This document shows positions 34,201 to 42,091 of a stretch of DNA of 64,000 nt, in pieces. Source of the stretch: Variovorax sp. IB41 (lineage in GTDB: Bacteria; Pseudomonadota; Gammaproteobacteria; Burkholderiales; Burkholderiaceae_C); assembly GCF_016405905.1 (NCBI RefSeq), contig NZ_JAEFCB010000004.1, forward strand, positions 110,422-174,421. Reading direction: 5' to 3'. Numbering within the stretch: position 1 is the first letter of the stretch; every line of letters begins with the position of its first letter. The notes below the pieces were generated by a model that ran no database searches, had not been told where the DNA came from, and saw only the letters and a program-made list of their open reading frames with translations. A program made the translations under genes and the position numbers.

Positions 34201-37200
34201 CGGCAAGAGCGATGCGCGCGGGCTGCTCCTGTGCGAATCGGAATTGAAGGAAGCCGGCGAAGTCGAACTCATCGCCAGCGCCACCGACGGCGAGGGCCGC
34301 GATGCCAAGGCCGTGAGCTCCGTCTACGTGACCAAGCAGGGCGAGCTCTGGTTCGGCGGCGAGGACAACGACCGCATCGACGTGCTGCCCGAGAAGAAGA
34401 GCTACCAGCCCGGCGAGGTCGCCAAGTTCCAGGTGAGGAGCCCCTTCCGCTTCGCGACCGCGCTGGTCTCGGTGGAGCGCGAGGGCATCATCGAAACCCA
34501 CGTCGTGCAACTGGACGGCAAGGACCCGACGGTCACGCTGCAGGTCAAGCCCGAATGGGGACCGAACGCGTACATCAGCGTGCTGGCTCTCCGCGGGCGG
34601 CTGCGCGAAGTGCCGTGGTACAGCTTCTTCACCTGGGGCTTCAAGGCGCCGCGCGAGTGGTGGACGGCCTTCTGGTACGAGGGCAAGGAATACGTCGCGC
34701 CCACCGCGATGGTCGACCTGAGCAAGCCCGCCTACCGCCTGGGCATGGCCGAGATCCGCGTGGGCACGCGCGCCCACCAGCTGGACGTGACCGTCACGAG
34801 CGACAAGCCCAGCTACCCGATCCGCAGCAAGGCGCAGGTCACCATCACCGCCAAGCTGCCCGACGGCAAGCCGGCCGCCAGCGCCGAAGTGGCGCTGGCC
34901 GCGGTCGACCAGGCCCTGCTGGAGCTGATGCCCAACGACAGCTGGAACCTCCTGAACGCGATGCTCCAGCGCCGCAGCTGGGGCGTGAGCACCTCCACCG
35001 CGCAGATGGAAATCGTCGGCCGGCGCCACTACGGGCGCAAGGCCGTGCCCGCGGGCGGCGGCGGCGGCAAGGGCCAGACGCGCGAACTGCTCGACACCCT
35101 GCTCCTGTGGAACCCGAAGGTGGTGCTCGACGCCAACGGCCAGGCCGTGGTGACGGTGCCGCTGAACGACGCGCTCACCACCTTCAAGATCGTGGCCGTG
35201 GCCGATTCGGGCACGAGCCTCTTCGGCACCGGCCAGGCCAGCATCCAGGCCACGCAGGACCTGCAGATCATCAGCGGCCTGCCGCCGCTGGTGCGCGAGG
35301 ACGACCAGTTCCGCGCCCAGATCACGCTGCGCAACACCACGCAGAAACCGATGAAGGTCGAGGCCACGCCGCGCGCCACGCTGCTCACGCTGGAGACGCA
35401 GACCGTGGACATCCCGGCCGGCGAAGCGCGTGAAGTCGCATGGACCGTGACCGCGCCCGCGCAGCTCGCGCAGACGCGCGCCGAAGCGATCCTGTGGGAG
35501 ATCGAGGCGAAGGACACCCTCGGCGGCGCTCGCGACGCACTCAAGGTGCGCCAGCGCATCGTGCCCTCGGTGCCGCTCACGGTGCAGCAGGCCACGCTGG
35601 TGCAGGTCGACGGCCCCTTCACGCTCGACGTGGCACCGCCCGCCGACGCCCTCCCCGGCCGCGGGGGCCTGAAGCTCTCGCTGCAGCCCAAGCTCGCCGA
35701 GGGCCTGCCGGGCGTGCGCGACTGGTTCGCGAACTACCCCTTCATCTGCCTCGAACAGAAGACCAGCAAATCGGTGGGCCTGCGCGACGCGAAGATGTGG
35801 CAGGGCGTGCTCGCGACGCTGCCGACGTACCTGGACAGCGACGGCCTGGCCAACTACTTCCCGCCGCGCGACGGCGAGGCCAACCGCGGCAGCGACATCC
35901 TTACTTCGTATCTGCTGGCAGCGACGAACGAGGCCGCGCAACTGAACCCCGCCTTCGCGCTGGCCGACGACGTGCGCGCGCCGATGGAATCGGGCCTGAT
36001 CGCCTTCGTCGAAGGCCGCATCACGCGCGAGTTCTGGAGCCCGCGCAAGGACCTGGATGTGCGCAAGCTCGCCGCGCTCGAGGCGCTCTCGCGCTACGGC
36101 AAGGCCAAGGGAAGCATGGTCGGCAGCATCACCATCGCGCCGAACCAGTGGCCCACCAGCGCGGTGATCGACTGGCTCAATATCCTGAAGCGCGTGAACG
36201 ACGTGCCGCAGCGCCAGCAGCGCCTGGACGAGGCCAACAACGTGCTGAAGGCGCGCCTGTCGTACCAGGGCACCAAGCTCATCTTCAGCACCGAGCAGGA
36301 CGACTACTGGTGGTGGCTCATGACCAACGGCGACGTCAACACCGCGCGCCTGTTGCTCAGCGTGATGGACGACCCGGCCTGGAAGGACGACATCGGCAAG
36401 CTGGCCAACGGCTTCATCGGCCGCCAGCAGAACGGCGCCTGGCACACCACCACCGCCAACTTGTGGGGCGGGCTCGCGCTGGAGAAATTCAGCAAGGTGT
36501 TCGAGAGCACGCCGGTGGCCGGCGTCACCGCCGCCACGCTCGGCGCGGTGAAGGCGCAGGTCGACTGGAGCCGCGTCGAGCGCGTGAAGACCAGCGATGC
36601 GGCCGGCGCACCGAACCAGACCACCATGTTCGGCGCGCCCGCATCGCCGGGCAACCTGAAGAACAACACGATGTTCCTGCCGTGGGCCACGGCCGCGAAC
36701 TCGCCTTCGGGCGCTCCCGTGCGAGACACCCTGCTGGTGACGCAGCAAGGCACCGGCAAGCCGTGGCTCACGCTGCAGTCGCTGGCCGCCGTGCAGCTGA
36801 AGGCGCCGTTCGCCGCCGGCTACGCGATCAAGAAGACCATCACCCCGGTCGAGCAGGCCACCGCGGGCAAGTACACCCGCGGCGACGTGCTGCGCGTGAG
36901 CATCGAGGTGAACGCCAGCGCCGACATGACCTGGGTGGTGATCAGCGATCCGATCCCGGGCGGCGCGACCATCCTGGGCGGAGGCCTGGGCCGCGACTCG
37001 CAGATCGCCACGCAGGGCGAGAAGAAGTCGGGCGCCGGCTGGCCGGCCTTCGAGGAACGCAGCTTCGAGGCCTTCCGCAGCTACTACGAGTACCTGCCCA
37101 AGGGCGTGGTGAAGATGGAATACACCGTGCGCCTGAACAACGTCGGCGACTTCGCGCTGCCCCCGAGCCGCGTCGAGGCGATGTACGCGCCCGAGATGTT

Positions 37201-37246
37201 CGGCGAGGCGCCGAATGCGCGGGTGAAGGTGGAGGCGGCGAAGTAA
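31205..37246 (+). CDS. Bacterial alpha-2-macroglobulin (thioester protease inhibitor)
   Basis: A 2013-residue periplasmic protein that traps proteases after bait cleavage. GTG start with a strong site AAGGAGG eight bases upstream. Sec signal peptide (cleaved after about residue 22, SFA); there is no lipobox, unlike E. coli YfhM, so it should be soluble. Macroglobulin-like beta domains fill the first half, with an acidic Gly-rich linker (about 737-760). The A2M domain (about 1300-1400: NDALTTFKIVAVADSG) precedes the thioester motif CLEQ (Cys1515) in a complement-like helical region, followed by the receptor-binding-type domain (about 1890-2010). Longer than E. coli YfhM (about 1650). pbpC, the usual neighbour, lies 14.5 kb away. 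Confidence 0.94.
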   Translation: MTRFVPSVLLAASALLAAPSFALQITSLTPQGEVSRVRQIVAKFDQAAVNFGDPKAPAPLSVSCTDAQAGKGTGRWTDAKAWVYDFENDLPPGVRCTVTRIPTFKPSAGGELTGPERYQFNSGGPFVRNFMPGTYARIDEQQMFVLELNGAATLESVRQNVWCAADGVGERIPVKLLEGEQRTGLLKAFSRDKAAEKEPLRFITMQCNRTLTPGTKVQVVYGKGVATPSGVANNVERRLDYQVREPFAVSFTCERENAQAACLPLRPMQLTFNAPVTRKLASQIELKGDGKATKAQIANEGGTPSDDDVVNGVYFGPPLAESAQYSIELPAKFEDASGRPLATPSSFPLKVATGAMPPLAKFAASPFGVIERLAEPDTPAMMPVTVRRVEPQLMVQALTPGKVSDMNPKTDAEIIAWYRKVRRYDNSYAVNRDVARKDVKGALPPVIDKDDRTTVQTRMLSLLAGQPGVKALDMPKSEAGDPRPFEVIGIPLTPGFHVLEIASQKLGEALLDERYPAGRTMYVRTTALATNLAVHFKLGRENSMAWVTTLDKGKVVAGAEVRVSSCDGKAVATGTTDANGIVTLQGVSPQAPSCNGPNEYDSGAWFVSARAKDDKGVEDLAFTFSDWQRGIEPWRFNVPTNLQPEPDRIAHTIFDRTLLRAGETVSMKSLIRTQTSKGFGLPESRPDTLVITHTGSGQRFTQPLAWRKTATGGLSAENTFPIPPAAKLGVYEVMLRSGGGKDANGDSEEGEGDEGGGGSRSFSTGTFRVEEFRLPVLEGRIAPTEKKPLVAATSVPTDVQINYVAGGGAANLPVRVSAMVRGKALSFSDYDAFSFNPPRAEQGEGAQAASAADTAGADEDINSASDTRVIADKLALTLNKDGAGKVTIDKVPKVKAARELLLEATYADPNGEVQTIRSTQTLWPASVIAGIKTEGWVSTSQKLKFQALALDLTGKPQAGVTLNVRAVARITTTSRKRMVGGFYTYDNKTETKDIGTVCSGKSDARGLLLCESELKEAGEVELIASATDGEGRDAKAVSSVYVTKQGELWFGGEDNDRIDVLPEKKSYQPGEVAKFQVRSPFRFATALVSVEREGIIETHVVQLDGKDPTVTLQVKPEWGPNAYISVLALRGRLREVPWYSFFTWGFKAPREWWTAFWYEGKEYVAPTAMVDLSKPAYRLGMAEIRVGTRAHQLDVTVTSDKPSYPIRSKAQVTITAKLPDGKPAASAEVALAAVDQALLELMPNDSWNLLNAMLQRRSWGVSTSTAQMEIVGRRHYGRKAVPAGGGGGKGQTRELLDTLLLWNPKVVLDANGQAVVTVPLNDALTTFKIVAVADSGTSLFGTGQASIQATQDLQIISGLPPLVREDDQFRAQITLRNTTQKPMKVEATPRATLLTLETQTVDIPAGEAREVAWTVTAPAQLAQTRAEAILWEIEAKDTLGGARDALKVRQRIVPSVPLTVQQATLVQVDGPFTLDVAPPADALPGRGGLKLSLQPKLAEGLPGVRDWFANYPFICLEQKTSKSVGLRDAKMWQGVLATLPTYLDSDGLANYFPPRDGEANRGSDILTSYLLAATNEAAQLNPAFALADDVRAPMESGLIAFVEGRITREFWSPRKDLDVRKLAALEALSRYGKAKGSMVGSITIAPNQWPTSAVIDWLNILKRVNDVPQRQQRLDEANNVLKARLSYQGTKLIFSTEQDDYWWWLMTNGDVNTARLLLSVMDDPAWKDDIGKLANGFIGRQQNGAWHTTTANLWGGLALEKFSKVFESTPVAGVTAATLGAVKAQVDWSRVERVKTSDAAGAPNQTTMFGAPASPGNLKNNTMFLPWATAANSPSGAPVRDTLLVTQQGTGKPWLTLQSLAAVQLKAPFAAGYAIKKTITPVEQATAGKYTRGDVLRVSIEVNASADMTWVVISDPIPGGATILGGGLGRDSQIATQGEKKSGAGWPAFEERSFEAFRSYYEYLPKGVVKMEYTVRLNNVGDFALPPSRVEAMYAPEMFGEAPNARVKVEAAK

Positions 37247-37336
37247 CGACGCAGTGAGACGTGGTGCAAGGCGGGCCGTCATCCCGCCTTCATCTGTCCT
37301 CTTCACCATCGCGGCGAACAACAACCTGGAGGACCC

Positions 37337-37981
37337 ATGGGCCTGTCCATTTCCCTCGGCATCCTGGCCGACCTGATCGAAAACGACCCCGAGAGCGCCG
37401 AGCGCTTCGAAGAAGATTTCGCAGTCGTGAACCGCAAGCTCGCCGAGGCGGGCCTGCCGCCGCACGTGGAGCCCCGCGCGCTGCCGCCGCTCGATTCGCG
37501 CGCGCAGATCGACGGCCTGCCCTACTCGTTCATCCACTACCTGCGCCGCGCCTACGCGCACCGCGTGACGACGCCCGGATGGACCGCAACGCCCCTGCCG
37601 GAAGACACCGACCCCACGGAAGACGAAACGCTCGAAGACGTGGCCAGCACCTTCGAGAGCCACCTCTTGTGCCACTCCGACGCCGAAGGCTTCTATGTGC
37701 CGGTCGACTTCGAGGAGGTGATCTTTGCCGATGAAGACGAGACCGACCTCCCCGGCGGCATGCTCGGCTCGTCGTACCGGTTGCTCGAAGAACTGGTGCT
37801 CGTCGCGCCCGCCCTGGGCATTGCGCTCACGGACGGCCAGCTGTCGGACGAGGAAGCCGCGCGGCTGGGCGACAGCATGGGCGACGACGAAGGCCTCTAC
37901 CGGGAGATCGAATCGTGGCTGCTGCTGTATGAATCGGCGCGGTTGAGCATTGCGCACAAGACGGTGATTGTTTTTTCCTAG
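37337..37981 (+). CDS. Hypothetical acidic protein
   Basis: Not recognised. A 214-residue, strongly acidic, soluble protein without signal peptide or membrane segment. It opens MGLSISLGILADL, has a tract DTDPTEDETLEDVA near the middle, and a C-terminal helical part (RLLEELVLVAPALGIAL). The clear GGAGG ribosome-binding site and normal codon use support a real gene. The composition recalls some toxin-immunity proteins, but no toxin gene is beside it. Confidence 0.75.
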   Translation: MGLSISLGILADLIENDPESAERFEEDFAVVNRKLAEAGLPPHVEPRALPPLDSRAQIDGLPYSFIHYLRRAYAHRVTTPGWTATPLPEDTDPTEDETLEDVASTFESHLLCHSDAEGFYVPVDFEEVIFADEDETDLPGGMLGSSYRLLEELVLVAPALGIALTDGQLSDEEAARLGDSMGDDEGLYREIESWLLLYESARLSIAHKTVIVFS

Positions 37982-38017
37982 GAACCTGCGGCCGGATCAC
38001 CCGCTGAAATCGAGGCC

Positions 38018-38557
38018 ATGTTCGAGACAACCATCCACTGGGTACAGGACATAACGCCTCACAGGCTGGGTCTCATGGCGCGCCCGCGCGGAGGTGAATC
38101 ACTTTGCGAGGAGATCGCCTCCTGGCAGCGTGCGTCCGTGAGTATGGTGGTCTCGTTGCTCGAATCCCACGAGATTCGAGAGCTCGAGCTCAGGGAGGAA
38201 GCGTCACTCTGTGCCGAGCGTGGCATCGCATTCCGGCAGTTTCCGATTCCGGACCGAAGTACACCGCGGTCACAGAGGGACGTTCGAGCACTCATTGCCG
38301 AACTGACGGCAGAACTTGCCAGCGCACGGTCCGTTGCCATTCATTGCCGCGCAGGCATCGGTCGCACGGGCCTGATCGCAGGATGCGTGCTCCATGCGCT
38401 GGGCGTTCCTGAAAAGGACATCTTCCGCCTGCTGAGCCGCTCCCGCGGCGTGGCAATGCCTGATACGACGGAACAGGCGGATTGGGTCCGAAAGTACGCC
38501 CTCGACACGATCCGGGAGCAAATCGATCAACGCTCCGGATTCAATCCTCTGTCTTGA
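38018..38557 (+). CDS. Dual-specificity/tyrosine phosphatase-like protein
   Basis: A 179-residue cysteine phosphatase with the full P-loop HCRAGIGRTG (Cys110, Arg116) and an upstream region VSMVVSLLESHEI...FPIPDRSTP that supplies the usual general-acid Asp. Likely dephosphorylates Tyr or Ser/Thr phosphoproteins, or a small phosphorylated molecule. Codon use differs from the neighbours: AT-ending codons and AGG/AGT are frequent, and GC content is visibly lower, which suggests recent transfer. The stop overlaps the next gene start (TGATG). Confidence 0.85.
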   Translation: MFETTIHWVQDITPHRLGLMARPRGGESLCEEIASWQRASVSMVVSLLESHEIRELELREEASLCAERGIAFRQFPIPDRSTPRSQRDVRALIAELTAELASARSVAIHCRAGIGRTGLIAGCVLHALGVPEKDIFRLLSRSRGVAMPDTTEQADWVRKYALDTIREQIDQRSGFNPLS

Positions 38558-38946
38558 TGCCCCGCCACCTCGCCACCGTCACCCTCCTCGTCCACGACTA
38601 CGACGAAGCCATCCGCTTCTTCACCGAGGCGTTGCGCTTCGACCTTCTCGAAGACACGCCGCGCGGTGCGGGCAAGCGGTGGGTGGTGGTCGCGCTTTCG
38701 CGCAACGCGGGTGCCACGCTGCTGCTCGCCAAGGCCGCAGACGATGCGCAGAGGGCCGCAGTCGGCAACCAGGCGGGCGGCCGCGTGTTCCTCTTCCTGC
38801 ACACGCAGGACTTCGCCGCCGACCACGCGCACATGAAAGCCCATGGCGTCCGCTTTCTCGAAGAACCGAGGCACGAGCCGCACGGCACGGTGGCGGTCTT
38901 CCAGGATCTCTACGGCAACAGGTGGGATCTTCTGCAGCCCGCGTGA
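38557..38946 (+). CDS. VOC (glyoxalase/bleomycin resistance) family protein
   Basis: A 129-residue vicinal-oxygen-chelate protein: opening TVTLLVHDYDEAIRFFTEALRFDLLED, middle GGRVFLFLHTQDFAADHAHMKAHGVRF and the C-terminal AVFQDLYGNRWDLLQ. Members bind metal and act as dioxygenases, lyases or resistance proteins; the substrate is unknown. It overlaps the phosphatase stop by one base, but its high-GC codon use matches the host. Confidence 0.87.
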   Translation: MPRHLATVTLLVHDYDEAIRFFTEALRFDLLEDTPRGAGKRWVVVALSRNAGATLLLAKAADDAQRAAVGNQAGGRVFLFLHTQDFAADHAHMKAHGVRFLEEPRHEPHGTVAVFQDLYGNRWDLLQPA

Positions 38947-38964
38947 GCCCAACGAAATCCCGCC

Positions 38965-39091
38965 ATGAACCGCCTCCTCGAAATCCGCACCTACCGCCTG
39001 AAGCCCGGCACGCTCGAGGCGTTCGGCGGTGCCGCGGAACCCCATCGACAGCATGCGCGCGCTCAACGATCCGCACCCCGAAGATAAGTAG
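38965..39091 (+). pseudogene. NIPSNAP-family gene remnant (internal deletion)
   Basis: The start and end of a NIPSNAP-type gene are joined with the middle missing. From ATG 38965 the frame reads MNRLLEIRTYRLKPGTLEAF, the normal NIPSNAP N-terminus; from about 39042 a different frame reads NPIDSMRALNDPHPEDK and stops with TAG at 39089-39091, the normal type of C-terminus. The first frame ends at TAA 39085-39087, giving only 40 residues. Roughly 200 bases of a normal gene of about 110 codons are lost. Confidence 0.75.
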
Positions 39092-39162
39092 CCGCAGCCG
39101 GATGCGCGGGCCTAAACTCCCGCCTCTGTCATCACCCCTTCCGCTCATCACAGGAGAACCGC

Positions 39163-39528
39163 ATGAACATCCAGGAGATCGCCGACAAGCTCGTGGCCGT
39201 GTGCAAGGCAGGAAATTTCGAGGACGCCCTCGTGCTCTACGCCCCCGACGCGGTGAGCGTGGAGGCCGGCGGTCCGCCCGGCCAGTCGCGCGAGGCGGTC
39301 GGCCTCGCGGCCATCCGGGCCAAGGGCGAGTGGTGGGTCGAGAACCACGAGGTGCATTCGATGCAGGTCGCAGGCCCGTGGCCGCATGACGACCGCTTCA
39401 TCGTCGGCTTCAAGATCGACGTGACCATGAAGGCCACCAAGCACCGCTTCACGATGGAAGAAATGGCGCTCTACACCGTCAAGGACGGCAAGATCGTGCG
39501 GGAAGAATTCTTCTATTCGATGGGCTAG
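39163..39528 (+). CDS. NTF2-like/SnoaL-type protein
   Basis: A 121-residue small protein with the NTF2-like pattern: N-terminal helices (IADKLVAVCKAGNFEDALVLYAPDAVSVEA), then beta strands (WPHDDRFIVGFKIDVTM, EEMALYTVKDGKIVREEFFYS). These folds serve as small isomerases/cyclases or as binding domains. Preceded by AGGAG. Function unknown. Confidence 0.82.
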   Translation: MNIQEIADKLVAVCKAGNFEDALVLYAPDAVSVEAGGPPGQSREAVGLAAIRAKGEWWVENHEVHSMQVAGPWPHDDRFIVGFKIDVTMKATKHRFTMEEMALYTVKDGKIVREEFFYSMG

Positions 39529-39553
39529 CGCGGATGCGCGACGCGGCGTTGCC

Positions 39554-39985
39554 ATGACCCTCGAATGGCGCCACACGCTCGAGGCGCTCGACTGGAACGA
39601 GCTCTCGCGCCTCTACGAGATCGCTCCGCTCGGCCACAAGAAGCCGGCCGACCTGCAGGTCGTGTTTTCCAACAGCCTCTTCAAGTGCCTCGTCTATGAC
39701 GATGGCCGCCTGGTCGGCGCGGGTCGCGCGGTGGCCGACGGCCTGGATTGCTCCTACATCTGCGACGTGGCGGTGCACCCCGACCACCAGGGCGCGGGCC
39801 TGGGCAAGGCGATCGTCGCGAAGCTCGTGGCGTTCTCGCGCGGGCACCGCAAGATCATCCTGTACGCGGTGGCCGGCAAGGAGCCGTTCTACAAGAAGCT
39901 GGGCTTCAAGCGCATGCGCACCGCGATGGCGATCTTCGGCAACGAGCAGCAGGCGCGCGAGCGCGGGTTGATCGACGACAGCTGA
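39554..39985 (+). CDS. GNAT family N-acetyltransferase
   Basis: A 143-residue acetyltransferase. The acetyl-CoA motif follows a strand: CDVAVHPDHQGAGLGKAIV; the C-terminal EPFYKKLGFKRMRTAMAIF is also typical. It resembles the small YjaB/ArgA-like GNATs. Substrate unknown. It starts 25 bases after the SnoaL-like gene and may be co-transcribed. Confidence 0.88.
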   Translation: MTLEWRHTLEALDWNELSRLYEIAPLGHKKPADLQVVFSNSLFKCLVYDDGRLVGAGRAVADGLDCSYICDVAVHPDHQGAGLGKAIVAKLVAFSRGHRKIILYAVAGKEPFYKKLGFKRMRTAMAIFGNEQQARERGLIDDS

Positions 39986-40110
39986 ACGAAGAAACCCGGG
40001 CGGGCGGCGTGACAGCCGTTACGCCCGTGACGAAGCGCAGGGCCGCCTGCGTTGTGAATGGCCGGCGTGCGCCAGATGATCCGCACCTTCCCTCACACGC
40101 AGCACACGAC

Positions 40111-40977
40111 ATGCCTCTGCTTCCCCCGCCTTTCACGACCCACACGCCCCGCGCCCGCCGCAGGTTTCTCGCACAGGGCGGCTGCGGCCTGCTCGCCGCG
40201 CTCGGTGCCACGCGCTTCGCCGATGCGGCCACACCCGTCGCGCACATCGAGGAGCGCCCCGACCTCGCCGCCCACTTCAAGGACGCCGGCGTGCGCGGCA
40301 CCTGGGTCGTGCTCGACAGCGCCACCTCGAAGCTCACCGTGGTCGACCGCCAGCGCGCCGAGCGGCGCTACAGCCCCGCCTCGACCTTCAAGATCCCCAA
40401 CAGCCTGATCGCGCTGGAGACCGGCGCGGTGAAGGACATCGACGAGATCCTCCCCTACGGCGGCGGCACCTACAAGCGGAAGGACTGGGAGCGCGACATG
40501 AACCTGCGCGACGCGATCCGCGTCTCGCACCTGCCGATCTACCGCGGGGTCGCGCGCCGCATCGGCCTGGCGCGCATGAGCGAGTGGATCGCGAAGCTGC
40601 ACTACGGCAACGAGACGCTGGGCACCGAGGTCGACCAGTTCTGGGTCAACAACAGGCTGCAGATTTCCGCCGCCGAGCAGGTGCGCTTCTTGATGCGGCT
40701 CGCGCAGCGCAGCCTGCCGATGTCGATGCGCGCGCAGGACATGGTCCACGAGATCACGCTGCTGGAGAAGACGCCCACGCACGCCCTGCACGGCAAGACC
40801 GGCTGGTACGAATCGCCGGGCTTCTCGCTCGGCTGGTGGGTCGGCTGGGTCGCGCAGGCGAACGGCAGCGTGCAGAGCTTCGCGCTGAACATCGACATGC
40901 ACGGCGAGGCCGATGTGGCCAAGCGTATTCCGCTCGGGCGCAAGCTGCTCGCGCAGATGAACCTGCTCGCGGCCTAG
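40111..40977 (+). CDS. Class D (OXA-type) beta-lactamase
   Basis: A 288-residue periplasmic enzyme that hydrolyses beta-lactams via an acyl-Ser intermediate and a carboxylated Lys. Motifs in order: STFK (Ser91-Lys94) in YSPASTFKIPNSLIALETG, S-H-L (139-141) where most class D enzymes have S-x-V, YGN in KLHYGNETLG, and KTG (229-231) in HGKTGWYESPGFSLGWWVGW. The signal peptide has an RRRFL stretch and looks Tat-dependent. Host-like codon use and no mobile element nearby indicate an intrinsic chromosomal gene. Spectrum cannot be predicted. Confidence 0.92.
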   Translation: MPLLPPPFTTHTPRARRRFLAQGGCGLLAALGATRFADAATPVAHIEERPDLAAHFKDAGVRGTWVVLDSATSKLTVVDRQRAERRYSPASTFKIPNSLIALETGAVKDIDEILPYGGGTYKRKDWERDMNLRDAIRVSHLPIYRGVARRIGLARMSEWIAKLHYGNETLGTEVDQFWVNNRLQISAAEQVRFLMRLAQRSLPMSMRAQDMVHEITLLEKTPTHALHGKTGWYESPGFSLGWWVGWVAQANGSVQSFALNIDMHGEADVAKRIPLGRKLLAQMNLLAA

Positions 40978-41043
40978 CGATTGCGCTGCCAGTCTCCGGC
41001 GAGGGGATGACTTTTAATCATTTCTCGCATGAGTTAATTGTGA

Positions 41044-41072
41044 TTGAAGCGCAGCGGCCAGACCGCTATCTT
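41044..41072 (+). promoter_or_regulatory. Promoter of the lactonase operon
   Basis: A -35 TTGAAG (41044-41049) and a -10 TATCTT (41067-41072) with 17-base spacing, in an unusually AT-rich stretch. The spacer holds a short inverted repeat AGCGG-ccaga-CCGCT (41053-41067), a possible operator. The direct repeat AATCATT occurs at 41016 and 41082. Confidence 0.55.
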
Positions 41073-41142
41073 TGGCGCCTAAATCATTAAGAGACAAGGC
41101 TTTTTCCGGAGTCACGCACATCGGAACGGGTCGCGCGAGATC

Positions 41143-42057
41143 ATGAAAATCCTGGCCGAGGGTCTGCAATTTCCTGAAGGCCCGGTGGCACTGGGCGATG
41201 GCTCGGTGGTGCTGGTCGACATGCGCGCCGGGCGCATCGTGCGGGTCGCGCCCGACGGGCGGATGCACACGCTGAGCGACTGCGGGGGCGGTCCGAACGG
41301 CGCCGCGATCGGGCCCGACGGCGCGCTCTATGTCTGCGACAACGGCGGCAGCGCCTATGTGCCGGGCCGCTTCACCTCGACCGGTCCGGCGCCCGGCTAC
41401 GAGGGCGGCAGCATCCGCCGCGTCGATCTGGCCAGCGGTGCGGGCGGTGCCATTGCGACGCTCTACACCCACTGCGGCGAACACCGGCTCTCATCGCCCA
41501 ACGACCTCGTGTTCGACGCGCACGGCGGCTTCTACTTCACCGACTTCGGCAAGAAACATGCGCGTGCGCGCGACAGCGGCGCCGTGTACTACGCGCTGCC
41601 AGATGGCTCTCGCATCGTCGAGGTGGCCTATGGGCTGCTGTCGCCCAACGGCATCGGCCTGTCACCGGACGACAGGGTCCTGTACGTGGCCGAAACCGAG
41701 ACCGCGCGCCTGTGGGCCTTCGACATCGGCGCGCCCGGCGTGGTCGACAAGCACCCGTTTCCTTCTCCGCACGGTGGGCGCCTTGTCTGCGGGCTGCCGG
41801 GCTTCCAGCGCTTCGACAGCCTGGCGGTTCAGGCGAACGGCCATGTGTGCATCGCCACGCTGGTCACGGGCGCGATCTCGGTCGTCGCACCCACCGGCGA
41901 ACTGGTGCGACAGCAGGTGTTTCCCGACATCTACGTCACCAACATCTGCTTCGGCGGCCCGGCGCTGCGCACCGCTTACCTGACGCTGTCGGCCACCGGC
42001 CAGCTCGTGTCGCTGCCATGGCCCGAGCCGGGCCTGCGGCTGCATTTCAACGCCTAG
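41143..42057 (+). CDS. SMP-30/gluconolactonase family protein
   Basis: A 304-residue six-bladed beta-propeller of the SMP-30/lactonase family, which opens sugar or other lactones with a divalent metal. Metal-site elements: EGLQFPEGPV (Glu near the N-terminus), SSPNDLVFDAHGGFYFTDFG, SPNGIGLSPDDRVLYVAET and DSLAVQANGHVCIAT. First gene of an operon with a Bug receptor and a YciI-like protein, suggesting degradation of an imported acid or lactone. Confidence 0.9.
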   Translation: MKILAEGLQFPEGPVALGDGSVVLVDMRAGRIVRVAPDGRMHTLSDCGGGPNGAAIGPDGALYVCDNGGSAYVPGRFTSTGPAPGYEGGSIRRVDLASGAGGAIATLYTHCGEHRLSSPNDLVFDAHGGFYFTDFGKKHARARDSGAVYYALPDGSRIVEVAYGLLSPNGIGLSPDDRVLYVAETETARLWAFDIGAPGVVDKHPFPSPHGGRLVCGLPGFQRFDSLAVQANGHVCIATLVTGAISVVAPTGELVRQQVFPDIYVTNICFGGPALRTAYLTLSATGQLVSLPWPEPGLRLHFNA

Positions 42058-42091
42058 CCCACCGCCCACCACCTACCACCCGGAGAACACC

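Noticed and set aside
31223-37957. A 2244-codon minus-strand frame opposite the alpha-2-macroglobulin gene
   Set aside because: Same shadow effect; the His/Arg/Ala-rich translation has no recognisable domain.
39986-40110. Gap before the beta-lactamase as a site for a divergent AmpR-like or BlaR regulator
   Set aside because: No regulator gene is adjacent and no clear operator is visible.
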